Source: Clostridium tetanomorphum
Lineage (GTDB): Bacteria; Bacillota; Clostridia; Clostridiales; Clostridiaceae
Direction: 5' to 3'
NCBI RefSeq assembly: GCF_017873215.1
Contig: NZ_JAGGKA010000001.1
Coordinates: 310,001 to 374,000 of the forward strand
DNA length: 64,000 nt
Shown: positions 51,880-62,021 of the stretch, piece after piece
Numbering within the stretch: position 1 is the stretch's first letter
Layout: each line of letters begins with the position of its first letter
Notes under the pieces: model-generated
Database searches by the model: none
Seen by the model: only the letters and a program-made list of their open reading frames with translations
Told to the model about the DNA's origin: nothing
Position numbers and translations under genes: made by a program

Positions 51880-54300
51880 ATGGCGGACAATTTTGGATTG
51901 AAAATAGGCGTCGAGGGCGAGCGTGAGTTTAAGAACGCCCTACGAGATATCAATCAGTCCTTTAAGGTGCTGGGCAGTGAAATGGCACTTGTGACCAGTC
52001 AGTTTGATAAAAACGATAAATCTATCCAGTCGGTCACTGCTCGTAATGCGGTTTTGAATAAAGAAATCGACGCACAGAAAGAAAAGATTTCAACCCTTAA
52101 GGCCGCTCTTGATAATGCCACCTCCTCTTTCGGTGAAAATGACCGCCGCACTCAAAACTGGCAGATTCAGCTGAACAGAGCTCAGGCAGAACTCAATAAT
52201 ATGGAGCGTGAACTTCAGCAGTCTGTGGTTGAAGCAGATAATCTCGGTGAAGAGTTAGACAACTCAGGCAAAAGTGCGGAAGATTCTGGAGGTAAATTTG
52301 AAAAGCTTGGTGGTATACTCAAGGGCATCGGTGTGGCTATGGGCACAGTTGCAGTTGCTGCTGGAGCTGCTGCTATAAAATTGGGTAAAGAGGTAGTTAC
52401 CCAGTTTGGGGAATTGGAACAAAACCTAGGTGGATCGGAGGCGGTTTTTGGAGCATATGCTGCTTCAATTCAAAAGACCGGTGAAGAAGCCTATAGAAAT
52501 CTCGGAATTTCCCAAAGTGAGTATTTGGCAACAGCTAATAAAATGGGTGCATTGTTTCAAGGCTCTGGCATTGAACAGCGAAAAAGTCTTGAATTGACAG
52601 AAAAAGCGATGCAACGTGCAGCAGATATGGCATCCGTTATGGGTATAGATATGTCTTCTGCCATGGAAGCGGTTACGGGAGCGGCAAAAGGCAACTTTAC
52701 CATGATGGATAACTTAGGTGTTGCCATGAATGCTACAAACATCGAAGCTTATGCTCTTGCTAAGGGACTAGATTTCACTTGGAATACCGCTACACAAGCG
52801 GAAAAAGCGGAAGTCGCAATGCAGATGTTTTTTGAAAACACACAGCAGTATGCCGGAAACTTTGCGAGAGAGTCAACTGAGACCATTTCTGGTTCTATTG
52901 GGTTATTACAAGCTGCACTTGGCTCTTTTACAGCAGGACTCGGTAACGCTAATGCAGACATGACAAATTTGACGGAAAATCTTGTGGATGCATTCCGTGC
53001 AGTCGTTAAAAATATCGTGCCTGTTTTAGAAAACATCGTAACCGCACTACCGCCTGCGTTCGATGCGATATTAACAGCAATAGGTGACTTGCTTCCGATG
53101 TTGTTGGAAACTGTAACGAGCCTGTTCACGCAGGTGTTGGAGACACTCTTGAACTTATTGCCTGAACTGATTCCAGCGGCAGTAGATGCAGTAATGACGA
53201 TTGTCGGTGCGTTGATTGATAATCTTCCACTGCTCATAAATGCAGCAATAGAACTGGTAACCGCACTTGTGGAGGGTATTGGCATGGCTCTACCACAACT
53301 GATACCCGCAGCAGTTTCGGCAGTCACGCAGATTGTTCAAGGATTAATGGATAACCTACCACTTATTTTGGATGCCGCTTTGCAGTTGATAATAGGATTA
53401 GCACAGGGATTGGTAGATGCAATACCTCAACTAACATCTGCCTTACCTGTCATCATAAAAGCAATAGTGGATTTTATAGTGGAGTCCATTCCACAGATTA
53501 TTGATGCAGGTATTCAATTATTGACTTCACTGGTTACAGCACTGCCTACTATCATCACAGCAATCGTGGAAGCAATCCCGCAGATTATCGACAGTATTAT
53601 CAGTGCAGTTATTGGGTCAATTCCATTGATTATAGATGCGGGCATACGTCTATTAATATCACTCATACAGGCACTCCCACAAATTATCACTACTGTGGTT
53701 GGGGCTATTCCGAAAATAATAACATCTTTGGTAAACGCTATTGTAGGTAACGTCGACAAGATCATCTTGGCCGGTGTTCAGCTGTTTGTGGCATTAATTG
53801 CGAATCTTCCAAGGATAATCGTAGAGATCGTCAAGGCTGTACCTCAGATTATCTCAGGATTGGTCAATGCTTTTACCAGTTATATAAGCCAGATGGCTAA
53901 AGTAGGTGGAAACTTAATCAAAGGTCTGTGGCAAGGTATTTCAGATGCAGGTGCATGGCTATGGAGTAAAATATCTGGATTTTTCGGCAATGTTGTATCA
54001 AAGATTAAGAATTTCTTCGGCATCAGTTCACCTTCAAAGCTATTTGCTGGGATTGGTCACAATATGGGTGAAGGGATCGGTGTAGGTTTTGAGGATGCAA
54101 TGACAGCAGTTTCAAGGGATATGCAAAATGCTGTACCAACTAGTTTTGATTTTAATTACAGAGGTTTATCTGGGCAAGGGAATGCCAATGGTACAAATAT
54201 CACTCAAAATATCTCTGTTGTGTCACCAAAGCCTCTATCTGAAAAAGAATTAGCCAGAGAATTCAAAAATCTGTCTCGCAAACTGGCACTAGAATATTAA
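51880..54300 (+). CDS. Tail tape measure protein
   Basis: This 806-residue protein has an N-terminal coiled-coil part (about 10-135), a hydrophobic stretch (about 148-170), a central helical domain and about seven hydrophobic repeats of some 40 residues (about 375-680, each with a PxxI/L.A core such as LPELIPAAVDAV). The end has a disordered tail. Its length fixes tail length; at 0.15 nm per residue, about 120 nm. GGAGGAGGTG precedes the start. Confidence 0.92.
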   Translation: MADNFGLKIGVEGEREFKNALRDINQSFKVLGSEMALVTSQFDKNDKSIQSVTARNAVLNKEIDAQKEKISTLKAALDNATSSFGENDRRTQNWQIQLNRAQAELNNMERELQQSVVEADNLGEELDNSGKSAEDSGGKFEKLGGILKGIGVAMGTVAVAAGAAAIKLGKEVVTQFGELEQNLGGSEAVFGAYAASIQKTGEEAYRNLGISQSEYLATANKMGALFQGSGIEQRKSLELTEKAMQRAADMASVMGIDMSSAMEAVTGAAKGNFTMMDNLGVAMNATNIEAYALAKGLDFTWNTATQAEKAEVAMQMFFENTQQYAGNFARESTETISGSIGLLQAALGSFTAGLGNANADMTNLTENLVDAFRAVVKNIVPVLENIVTALPPAFDAILTAIGDLLPMLLETVTSLFTQVLETLLNLLPELIPAAVDAVMTIVGALIDNLPLLINAAIELVTALVEGIGMALPQLIPAAVSAVTQIVQGLMDNLPLILDAALQLIIGLAQGLVDAIPQLTSALPVIIKAIVDFIVESIPQIIDAGIQLLTSLVTALPTIITAIVEAIPQIIDSIISAVIGSIPLIIDAGIRLLISLIQALPQIITTVVGAIPKIITSLVNAIVGNVDKIILAGVQLFVALIANLPRIIVEIVKAVPQIISGLVNAFTSYISQMAKVGGNLIKGLWQGISDAGAWLWSKISGFFGNVVSKIKNFFGISSPSKLFAGIGHNMGEGIGVGFEDAMTAVSRDMQNAVPTSFDFNYRGLSGQGNANGTNITQNISVVSPKPLSEKELAREFKNLSRKLALEY

Positions 54301-54313
54301 AGGAGGTCTGGCA

Positions 54314-55165
54314 GTGGAACTTATTTATATTAACTCAAGCGGTGAGAGTATCACCCTAAAACAAAGCCGCCCGTATTTTCTTACCAAGATAGACGGCACA
54401 GGCAACATACGCCAGACCGTTAATACATTTAAGGCACCGGATCAAGACGGTGCTTTTTATATTTCCTCCACACTGGATATGCGTAATATCACGCTAGAAG
54501 GTACGGTCGTAGCGGATTCTCTTGATGAGGCTTATGTACGGAGACAAAGATTTCTTAGGATATTTACTCCAAAAATGCGGGGAACTCTTTTGTATCGTGG
54601 ACGGCAAATTGCTTGTGTGGTAGAGGAAGCAGGATTTACTGTTTCTACTAGACAACGCATACCAAACTTCTTTGTAAGTTTACTATGTCCATCCCCTTTC
54701 TTCGAAACATTGGATGAGGTGAGAGAGGAACTGGCATCATGGATACCTCTATTTGAGTTTGAACTGGAGATACCAGTAAGTGGTATGGAGTTTGGAATGC
54801 GCCAACCGAGTCAAATCATCACAGTAGAAAACATTGGTGATGTATCTTGTGGATGCGAAATCGTATTTCGAGCACTGGGTACGGTTACCAACCCTGAACT
54901 ACTAAACATAGACACGGGAGAATATATCCGGCTTCTCACTACAATGAGTGCTGGTGATGAACTTCGTGTGTATACCCATTTCGCTGGTAAGCGTGTGGTC
55001 CAGGTTGTAGGCTCAACGGTTACAAATGCTTTTTCACTATTGGACACCAATTCAACGTTTTTCCAGCTTGCTGCAGGTACTAACACACTGCGCTATGACG
55101 CTTCAGTTAATATGGAACTGTTGGAGGTCAGTATTTACTTTCGTCCACAATTTCTGGGGGTGTGA
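54314..55165 (+). CDS. Distal tail protein (Dit)
   Basis: This 283-residue protein has the Dit pattern: ESITLKQSRPYFLTKIDG, a first beta-barrel ending LRIFTPKMRGTLLYRG, then a galectin-like second part (EVREELASWIPLFEFELE). It forms the hub between tube and baseplate. The start is GTG, seven bases from AAAGGAGG. It is followed directly by the Tal-like gene with a short overlap of the frames. Confidence 0.87.
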   Translation: MELIYINSSGESITLKQSRPYFLTKIDGTGNIRQTVNTFKAPDQDGAFYISSTLDMRNITLEGTVVADSLDEAYVRRQRFLRIFTPKMRGTLLYRGRQIACVVEEAGFTVSTRQRIPNFFVSLLCPSPFFETLDEVREELASWIPLFEFELEIPVSGMEFGMRQPSQIITVENIGDVSCGCEIVFRALGTVTNPELLNIDTGEYIRLLTTMSAGDELRVYTHFAGKRVVQVVGSTVTNAFSLLDTNSTFFQLAAGTNTLRYDASVNMELLEVSIYFRPQFLGV

Positions 55166-55167
55166 GT

Positions 55168-57084
55168 ATGGAACTATATATCTTTAATACAAACCGGGAG
55201 CTTGTGGGCATCGTGGAATCTTTCGAATATCTTCGATGGACACGGCGTTATTCTCAGTGTGGTTCATTTGAACTAAAAGCCATCGCCACACAAGAGAATG
55301 CCGAACTTCTAAAAGAAGGAAATATCATTTGGAAGAACGATGATGAAGAAGCTGGGATTATTGAGCATCTTTCCTTGTCTCAGACGGATCAGGAATTTAT
55401 TACAGTAAGTGGTCGCTTTGCCACGTCTTTTCTTGCTAGACGCATTGTATGGCAAACGGAGAAATTGTCCGGTGATATTTCTGATTGTGTAGAGCAACTT
55501 ATAGAAAATAATCTTATCAATCCTTCTGATGTAGCAAGAAAGATTAGCGGTATATCCTTTTCATCTCCAAACCTGGGTATACCCATCAGCACCCAAATTT
55601 CGTACCGCAACTTGATGGGCGCAGTGACGGAACTATGTGAAGTTTCGGAGGTTGGTATCAAGACTATTTTTACTCCTGAAACAGGGGTTTTTACAATAAT
55701 GCTGTATAAGGGGACTGAATCACAGGCAGTGTTCTCTAAGGAGTACGAGAACTTAACTGAGCAGGTTTATACAGTAAGTGCAGCAGATTTTGCTAACACC
55801 GCTCTTGTTGGTGGGGAGGGCGAAGGTGCAGAGCGGACATTTGTAGCAATTACAAGTGGATCGGGAGAAACACGACATGAGATTTTTGTGGATGCTAAAG
55901 ACCTACGGGCAGAAGATTTTGGAGTGGATTATATCAATACGCTGATTTTTCGTGGGCAGAGCAAGCTAAATGAGCAAGTAATACGTTATTCCTTTGATAC
56001 ATCAGTTAACCCACATGGCAACCTAACTTATAAGGTAGACTTTGACCTTGGCCAGGTTGTTAAGGTAATTTCCAAAGCATGGGGTGTATCTATGACAACA
56101 CGCATCGCTGAAGTGGAGGAGACTTATGACGCGGACGGTCAAAGCATCAGCGTAGTATTCGGAAAGAGCGAGCTAACAATAGCTCAAAAAATTCGCTCTG
56201 ATATGAGTGAGGTTAAAACGGCATTATCTGCCCCAACTGGCATCTCTGATATTGCAGAAGCATTAGGCAATGTGTCAGAAACACTTGGAGATATTCATGA
56301 CCTTGACCCCAATATCCAAGGAGATACTGTTACCGATAGTATTAACAATCTGTTTGGGAAACTGCCCTCACTTGAGGTAATTGTTGGAGAAGGAACTATA
56401 TCGATCGGCCAGTATGCCCTGCATCATATGAGCCCTGGAGATGCTTTTTATTTCACCTCGTGGAGCGGCAACAAATTCAGTGATCAGCCAAGCGATGACG
56501 GGCATGTCTTTTTGGTTAAGCATAGCGGGGATAACACGGGAAACGGATATCAGCGGGCAATGGGATTTTTTATATCTCGCAACACAATGACGTTTTATGT
56601 GATATCTGTTTTTGTATTTAACAATCCGTCTGGTGAAGCGAACTGGTTGAATATTAATAACGATCCAATAACTACATCACGGATTGCAAATGGAGCGGTC
56701 ACTGGTGCCAAGATTGCAGAACGAACGATTACTGCAACTAAAATCTCCTCTGCGTTTACTGATTACTCTATGACAGAACAAAACACAGGGCGTCTATGGA
56801 TAGATGGTAAGGCAATATATCGAAAAGTAGTAAACCTCGGCTCCCTTCCCAACGCTACTCCTGGGAGTGTAGCCCATGGCATAGCAAACCTAAGTACAGT
56901 TGTTAGTTTATCTGGCTTTGCAACAAATGGCACCAACTTCTTGCCACTACCGCTTGCACGGTATAACAACTTCGCTTCACAAATCGGTCTTTATGTGGAT
57001 AAAACAAATGTCGTTGTTGAACCTGGTATTGACCGGACAGATTATACGGGCTACGTGGTTATCGAGTATACGAAAACCATCTAG
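55168..57084 (+). CDS. Tail-associated (Gp37/Tal-like) baseplate protein
   Basis: This 638-residue protein has at its N-terminus the ReqiPepy6 Gp37-like pattern MELYIFNTNRELVGIVESFEYLRWTRRYSQCG, then a hub domain with VNPHGNLTYKVDFDLGQVVKVISKAWGV near 280-310. From about residue 400 a different Gly/Asn-rich segment follows, with NGAVTGAKIAERTITATKIS, as in tail fibre joints. ATG 55168 follows GGGGGTG. Confidence 0.83.
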   Translation: MELYIFNTNRELVGIVESFEYLRWTRRYSQCGSFELKAIATQENAELLKEGNIIWKNDDEEAGIIEHLSLSQTDQEFITVSGRFATSFLARRIVWQTEKLSGDISDCVEQLIENNLINPSDVARKISGISFSSPNLGIPISTQISYRNLMGAVTELCEVSEVGIKTIFTPETGVFTIMLYKGTESQAVFSKEYENLTEQVYTVSAADFANTALVGGEGEGAERTFVAITSGSGETRHEIFVDAKDLRAEDFGVDYINTLIFRGQSKLNEQVIRYSFDTSVNPHGNLTYKVDFDLGQVVKVISKAWGVSMTTRIAEVEETYDADGQSISVVFGKSELTIAQKIRSDMSEVKTALSAPTGISDIAEALGNVSETLGDIHDLDPNIQGDTVTDSINNLFGKLPSLEVIVGEGTISIGQYALHHMSPGDAFYFTSWSGNKFSDQPSDDGHVFLVKHSGDNTGNGYQRAMGFFISRNTMTFYVISVFVFNNPSGEANWLNINNDPITTSRIANGAVTGAKIAERTITATKISSAFTDYSMTEQNTGRLWIDGKAIYRKVVNLGSLPNATPGSVAHGIANLSTVVSLSGFATNGTNFLPLPLARYNNFASQIGLYVDKTNVVVEPGIDRTDYTGYVVIEYTKTI

Positions 57085-57101
57085 GAAGGAGGAATTTTTG
57101 T

Positions 57102-57605
57102 ATGGAGAAAAGCGGATTTTTCAATTCATCCGATGGAGATAGAGTCTATGATGCCACGGATTTTGCAGCATACTTTGGAAGTCTTGTTTCAAACGGGATA
57201 TTTTATAAAACAGCTACAAATCTGCAGGTATCACCAGGGATGGGATTGGCAGTAAGCGTGGCGGCTGGAAGTGCGTGGATTAATGGATATAGATATGAGA
57301 ATACAGATGCGTTAAATATGCCTCTCACTACAGCGCACGGTAGCAATCCACGCATTGACCGGATTGTTGTTCGCTTAAGCCAAATCAGCAGGAATATTCA
57401 GCTTGCAGTTGTTACAGGGACTCCAGCTGCTACACCAGTGGCCCCAGACTTAACAAGAACCAGCGATGTATATGAACTCGGTATTGCAGACGTTCTTATA
57501 CCTGCTGCGGCTACATCAATAGCAGCAAATAACATTACTGATACCAGATTAAACACCAGCCTTTGTGGGTTAGTGAACTCATTGGTATCGGCGGTTTACG
57601 AGTGA
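57102..57605 (+). CDS. Phage minor structural protein
   Basis: This 167-residue protein has a start typical of receptor-binding or baseplate proteins (EKSGFFNSSDGDRVYDATDFAAYFGSLVSNG cut here into known short parts) and a beta-rich body with VSVAAGSAWINGYRYEN. It sits between the Tal-like protein and the large fibre and probably joins them. No catalytic motif is seen. Confidence 0.75.
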   Translation: MEKSGFFNSSDGDRVYDATDFAAYFGSLVSNGIFYKTATNLQVSPGMGLAVSVAAGSAWINGYRYENTDALNMPLTTAHGSNPRIDRIVVRLSQISRNIQLAVVTGTPAATPVAPDLTRTSDVYELGIADVLIPAAATSIAANNITDTRLNTSLCGLVNSLVSAVYE

Positions 57606-57616
57606 GGTGAATTTCT

Positions 57617-60088
57617 ATGGCAACCTATCAAGCGATAAATGCTTGTACATGGCGTAATGGCAGTTGGATTGCTGGTGTAACCGATTACGTTCGACAAGGG
57701 GTTTATGCCCCAGCCAATAATTATGAAAATGTTGGTGCCATGTTATTTGACCTTACAAGTATTCGAAATACCTATGCAAACTATTATCCTACCTCTGCCA
57801 GTATTCGTCTTGTTAGGATAGCTGCAGGTGATTGGGGTTCAGCTAGAACGATAACGCTATATGCTGGAAATGCATATGGTTTGCCATCTCCTAGTTCGGG
57901 TACCAGCATATCCGGGAGTAGACCTACGAAAGTTACTTCTGGATATAGCTATACTGTTTCTGCCGGACAGGGTACAAAGGATATCGCAATTTCCACCGCA
58001 CTCATTGATTCCATCGGTAGTGGAGCTAGTAATTGTTTATTCATGGATGCTGGCTCCAGCACACTAAACTATATGGGATTTCGAGCCAGAGATGATTTAA
58101 GCCAGATAGTGTTAACCATTAACTGGGCAATAAGAACCACAGCTTGTAGTGCTCCGACATCCTGTTCATTGAGTGCAACTCTCTCGGAGGACAATGTTAC
58201 ATTATCATGGAGTGGTGCTTCCGGTGGTACAAATAATGCCATCTCCTCCTACGAGATACAGTATAGTGATTCTGCTGACAACTTGAATTGGGGATCGTGG
58301 ACAGCACTAACTACAGTAACCACCACGGCCACTAGTGGCAGCTTGTCAGTTGCACCACCATCAACACGGGGTAATTATCGTAGGTTTCGGGTGCGAACTC
58401 GAGGTACAGCAGGAGCAAGTTATTATTCAGGCTGGAGAGTATCATCGAACTCTGTTCGCAGAAACACAGTTCCTAGTCCACCAACTACAGTAACTGCTAC
58501 TCCAATCAATTATAGTGATGAAACAATCACGCTTACTTGGAGCGGTGCTTCTGGAAGTACGAGTGCAATCAAGGGATACCAGATTGCCAGTAGAACATCT
58601 ACGGATAACAGCACATGGAGTTCATGGAATGTTCTAACCATTTTAGCCCTATCGGCCAGTGGAGGTAGTTATAACCCTAACGTGTCACGAGTTCCAGGAA
58701 CATATACTCAATTTGGTGTATGGACGATAGATAATCTCGATGTCTACTCCTCGGAAAAAATCAGTAATAGCATCTACTGTGATATCACGGCTTGTGGAGC
58801 ACCGACTGCTTGCTCGGTAAGTTCAACTTTAGCTGAAGGAAATGTTACTCTTTCATGGAGTGGTGCATCCAGTGGAGCAGGCAACACCATCACATCCTAT
58901 GAAATTCAATATAGTGACTCGGCAGATAACAGCACATGGGGAGCATGGACAGCATTAACAATAGTGGTTACCTCAACAACAATTGGCAGCGTAGTTGTTG
59001 TCCCACCGACAACTCGCGGTTATTACCGTAGGTTTAGAGTTAGGACACGTGGCACGGCTGGAGAGAGTTTTTATTCTGACTGGACTATATCTAGTAACAC
59101 TGTCCGCAGAAATACACTGCCCATTCCGCCTACTTCTTTTACTGCAACTCCTTCAATATATGAGACGAATACAGTAACTCTTATGTGGAGCGGAACAATA
59201 CCGGGAACCAGTGCTATCAAGCAATATGTTATTCAACAAGCTACATCAGCAGACGGTATAAATTGGTCGGTATACGAAGCATTGACTACTATTATTTCAA
59301 GTGCTACTTCAGGTACCCATCAGGTAAATGCTTCCCCGGTACCTGGAATATATACCCGCTATCGAATAAGCGTAACAGATACACTTGATGCAGTTTCAAG
59401 CCATGTGGTTAGTAACACGGTAAAGAAAAACAGTCCGCCTGCTGCTCCGATCATCGTCAGTCCTATGACCGGAAAGTCTACTTATAACACCACACCACGC
59501 TTTATGATTACTACAGGTACTGAACCAGACGGTCAGACACAGATTGTGGAAGTAAAGATTGATTCAGGTGAGTGGGTTAATAGTGTGGATAATCCTGAGA
59601 GATTTTCTACGAGTGGCTATCTGGGAAATGGTGTTAGTACAGTGTACCAAGCGGAACCGCTTGCAGTAGGAAACCATACTGTAACCTTCCGCTGTCTTGA
59701 TAGTGATATTGAGTCGGCAAGCGCAGAAGTTGTCCGGACATTTACTATATTACAGCCACCTTTTGAAACGATTACTGCAAATGAGACTGTTGTAAAGGCA
59801 GCACATATTCAGACGCTTCGAACCGCTTTAAATATAGTGCTAAGTTATTACAACTTATCCCCAATAATTTGGAATGAAGAAATTATTGCGGGAAGAACAA
59901 CAGTTAAAAAATGGCCATCTCACATTACTGAAATCCGAAAAGCTATTGATAATATCATTACAGTGGTTAATGGTTTTGACTCTTCTACAGCATTTGATAT
60001 ACCACCTGTGACATGGCTCCCTATTGGAACAGGGCGTCCAAAGGCGGATGTGATGCAACAAATCCACGATCTTATACTGATGCTGTAA
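57617..60088 (+). CDS. Large tail fibre with fibronectin type III repeats
   Basis: This 823-residue protein has an N-terminal beta-rich domain (1-175), then four Fn3-like domains (about 178-590) arranged as two A-B pairs; the A units (LSWSGASGG...IQYSDSADN) recur 216 residues apart. A fifth beta domain (about 595-700) and a helical C-terminal segment (about 705-823) follow. Such proteins bind cell-surface sugars. The paired repeat shows internal duplication. Confidence 0.85.
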   Translation: MATYQAINACTWRNGSWIAGVTDYVRQGVYAPANNYENVGAMLFDLTSIRNTYANYYPTSASIRLVRIAAGDWGSARTITLYAGNAYGLPSPSSGTSISGSRPTKVTSGYSYTVSAGQGTKDIAISTALIDSIGSGASNCLFMDAGSSTLNYMGFRARDDLSQIVLTINWAIRTTACSAPTSCSLSATLSEDNVTLSWSGASGGTNNAISSYEIQYSDSADNLNWGSWTALTTVTTTATSGSLSVAPPSTRGNYRRFRVRTRGTAGASYYSGWRVSSNSVRRNTVPSPPTTVTATPINYSDETITLTWSGASGSTSAIKGYQIASRTSTDNSTWSSWNVLTILALSASGGSYNPNVSRVPGTYTQFGVWTIDNLDVYSSEKISNSIYCDITACGAPTACSVSSTLAEGNVTLSWSGASSGAGNTITSYEIQYSDSADNSTWGAWTALTIVVTSTTIGSVVVVPPTTRGYYRRFRVRTRGTAGESFYSDWTISSNTVRRNTLPIPPTSFTATPSIYETNTVTLMWSGTIPGTSAIKQYVIQQATSADGINWSVYEALTTIISSATSGTHQVNASPVPGIYTRYRISVTDTLDAVSSHVVSNTVKKNSPPAAPIIVSPMTGKSTYNTTPRFMITTGTEPDGQTQIVEVKIDSGEWVNSVDNPERFSTSGYLGNGVSTVYQAEPLAVGNHTVTFRCLDSDIESASAEVVRTFTILQPPFETITANETVVKAAHIQTLRTALNIVLSYYNLSPIIWNEEIIAGRTTVKKWPSHITEIRKAIDNIITVVNGFDSSTAFDIPPVTWLPIGTGRPKADVMQQIHDLILML

Positions 60089-60106
60089 GGTGTGTGATAC
60101 GGCAAC

Positions 60107-60138
60107 AGCACTCTTGTATTTTACAGGGGTGCTTTTTT
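60107..60138 (+). terminator. Short terminator before the lysis genes
   Basis: AGCACTC pairs with GGGGTGCT around a 12-base loop, followed by six T. It may lower read-through from structural to lysis genes. Confidence 0.6.
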
Positions 60139-60172
60139 AAATACACAAATTAATGTAATGGAGGTGTTTACA

Positions 60173-60613
60173 GTGAAAGAGATTTGGAATTGGATACAGT
60201 TAGCTTTTGCGGCTGTTGGTGCTTTTCTTGGATGGTTTCTCGGCGGGTTTGACGGATTTCTATATACACTGGTCACTTTTGTAGCTATTGATTATCTGAC
60301 AGGTGTCCTTTGTGCGATTACAGATAAAAAGCTGTCCAGCGAAATTGGTGCCAAGGGAATTTTCAAAAAGGTGCTCATCTTTGTAATGGTAGGTATCGCT
60401 CATATTCTTGATACACAAATTTTGGGGAGTGCAGGATACAATGGCAGCGCTTTGCGAACGGCGGTAATCTTTTTCTATCTAAGTAACGAGGGTGTATCCA
60501 TTTTGGAGAATGCAGGTCATATTGGGCTACCCATCCCAGAAAAACTAAAGGCGGTTCTTAAGCAACTACATGGTCGTGATGAGGAACCTCCTAAGCCAGG
60601 TGATGAAATATGA
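60173..60613 (+). CDS. Phage holin (toxin-secretion/phage-lysis family)
   Basis: This 146-residue protein has three or more membrane segments and the family motif VAIDYLTGVLCAITDKKLSSEIGAKG cut at about residues 37-62, then LRTAVIFFYLSNEGVSILENAG. The GTG start at 60173 has GGAGGTG seven bases before it; ATG 60158 overlaps that site. It would make the membrane lesion that lets the amidase reach the wall. It overlaps the baseplate gene by four bases. Confidence 0.9.
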   Translation: MKEIWNWIQLAFAAVGAFLGWFLGGFDGFLYTLVTFVAIDYLTGVLCAITDKKLSSEIGAKGIFKKVLIFVMVGIAHILDTQILGSAGYNGSALRTAVIFFYLSNEGVSILENAGHIGLPIPEKLKAVLKQLHGRDEEPPKPGDEI

Positions 60614-62004
60614 TTGACTTAACAAAAGCGGTAACGGTATTCATTGGTCGACGCGGTGAACACAATTACCGAAATATTGAGTTTGATGTATCAAGCCTAC
60701 TGGAAAATAACTACCCAAGTGCCTCCTTAAATGCGATTTACAAAAGGCCTGATGGGGTTGCATATCCGGTAGTCACGAACTACGCTGATGGTGTCCTTAC
60801 ATGGCAGCCCAATGCAACGGACACATCATTTGTTGGTGTTGGTCGGCTTGAAATAAGGGTTACTTATGGTGATGTGGTTGGAAAGAGTGCAAGAATACTA
60901 ACCATAGTCGAGGATGCTCTTGTGGATGGAATTGTTGAACCACCAGAACCTCCTGCACAGGAATGGTTAAATAAAGTGCTTTCAGCTTTAGCTGAACTGG
61001 ATATTGATGAAATAAATAATCTGCTCAACCTCACTTACAATCTATTAAACAACAACTATGATTTGCTAAATACAACACACAATTTGGTTGAGGATACCCG
61101 CGAAAATCTATATAGGCGGACAGGTATTCTACTCAACCATTTGCATCCAATAGAAACAGCTAGTGCACCGGATATGATTAGCCGGAGGGCAGCCATCACA
61201 TTTAGCAATATAGCAAATGGAAACAATGTAGTAATTGGCACGATAACATATACTTTCGTTACAGCTTTGGGCAGTCCAGCTACAAATAATGTGCAGGTTC
61301 TAATTCAAGACACCCTTCGTAATACAGTTAAGACACTTGCTAGAGCTATAAGGGGCATTGATGACGAAATGAATATTGCCTATGGAACTGGGACTGATCC
61401 AAACCCAATATGTACAGCTTACTGGACAAGTCAAAGGTTTTCCATAGGTAGTACTACCGTTGAGGCAGGTGAGAGCCTTTTTCTACTTGAAAGAGCAGAA
61501 AATGTGACTTCCGCAATACCGCTCTCATCCACAGCAACGGCTATTATTAGTGACTTCACCCGTTCGGCCTATTCAAGATATATTTTGTCGGGTAATGTCA
61601 CGGGTTCAGGCGGTGCAAACAGTGTCCGTGGTCCTTTGCACACGATATTACCTATTAATAGTGTGGTTATTGGCGGTCAGGGCGGAGAATTGTATACGAC
61701 GGCTTATGATTGCCATTTGATAACTCTTTGTCGTCAATCGGATACTAGTGAAAAGGAACTGGACTTGTATATTTCCAATGATGAGGAGACGTTCACTAGA
61801 ATTCAACGGAGTACACCTGTCGGATCGAATACTTCAGCAGAATCCTTACACATTCATATTCAAATGCGGCAGGCCAGAGTTCCAGCCGGTTACGGACTGT
61901 ATATCTGTATGGGAAGTGATGGAACATCATCAAATGCTTATTGTGATTTAAAGTTTACCTATCACCTGTATCCTGTCCATCTTACACCTGAGCCAAATGA
62001 TTAA
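60610..62004 (+). CDS. BppU-type baseplate upper protein
   Basis: This 464-residue protein has at its N-terminus the BppU pattern (TVFIGRRGEHNYRNIEFDV and LNAIYKRPDGVAYPV), a helical linker with repeating NLLNLTYNLLNNNYDLLNTT (about 135-160) and a beta-rich C-terminal receptor-like domain with GGANSVRGPLHTILP. It is placed unusually between holin and amidase. Confidence 0.78.
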   Translation: MIDLTKAVTVFIGRRGEHNYRNIEFDVSSLLENNYPSASLNAIYKRPDGVAYPVVTNYADGVLTWQPNATDTSFVGVGRLEIRVTYGDVVGKSARILTIVEDALVDGIVEPPEPPAQEWLNKVLSALAELDIDEINNLLNLTYNLLNNNYDLLNTTHNLVEDTRENLYRRTGILLNHLHPIETASAPDMISRRAAITFSNIANGNNVVIGTITYTFVTALGSPATNNVQVLIQDTLRNTVKTLARAIRGIDDEMNIAYGTGTDPNPICTAYWTSQRFSIGSTTVEAGESLFLLERAENVTSAIPLSSTATAIISDFTRSAYSRYILSGNVTGSGGANSVRGPLHTILPINSVVIGGQGGELYTTAYDCHLITLCRQSDTSEKELDLYISNDEETFTRIQRSTPVGSNTSAESLHIHIQMRQARVPAGYGLYICMGSDGTSSNAYCDLKFTYHLYPVHLTPEPND

Positions 62005-62021
62005 ATGTTGAGGTGATTATA

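Noticed and set aside
52749-53327. 192-codon minus-strand frame in the tape measure gene
   Set aside because: It mirrors the hydrophobic repeats of the tape measure protein and has no start signals.
53100-53900. Repeated sequence in the tape measure gene as a possible CRISPR or tandem array
   Set aside because: The repeats are protein-level, about 40 residues, diverged at DNA level; there are no conserved short repeats with spacers. No CRISPR array was seen anywhere in the window.
60158-60172. ATG 60158 as holin start
   Set aside because: It overlaps the GGAGGTG that serves GTG 60173 and has no binding site of its own.
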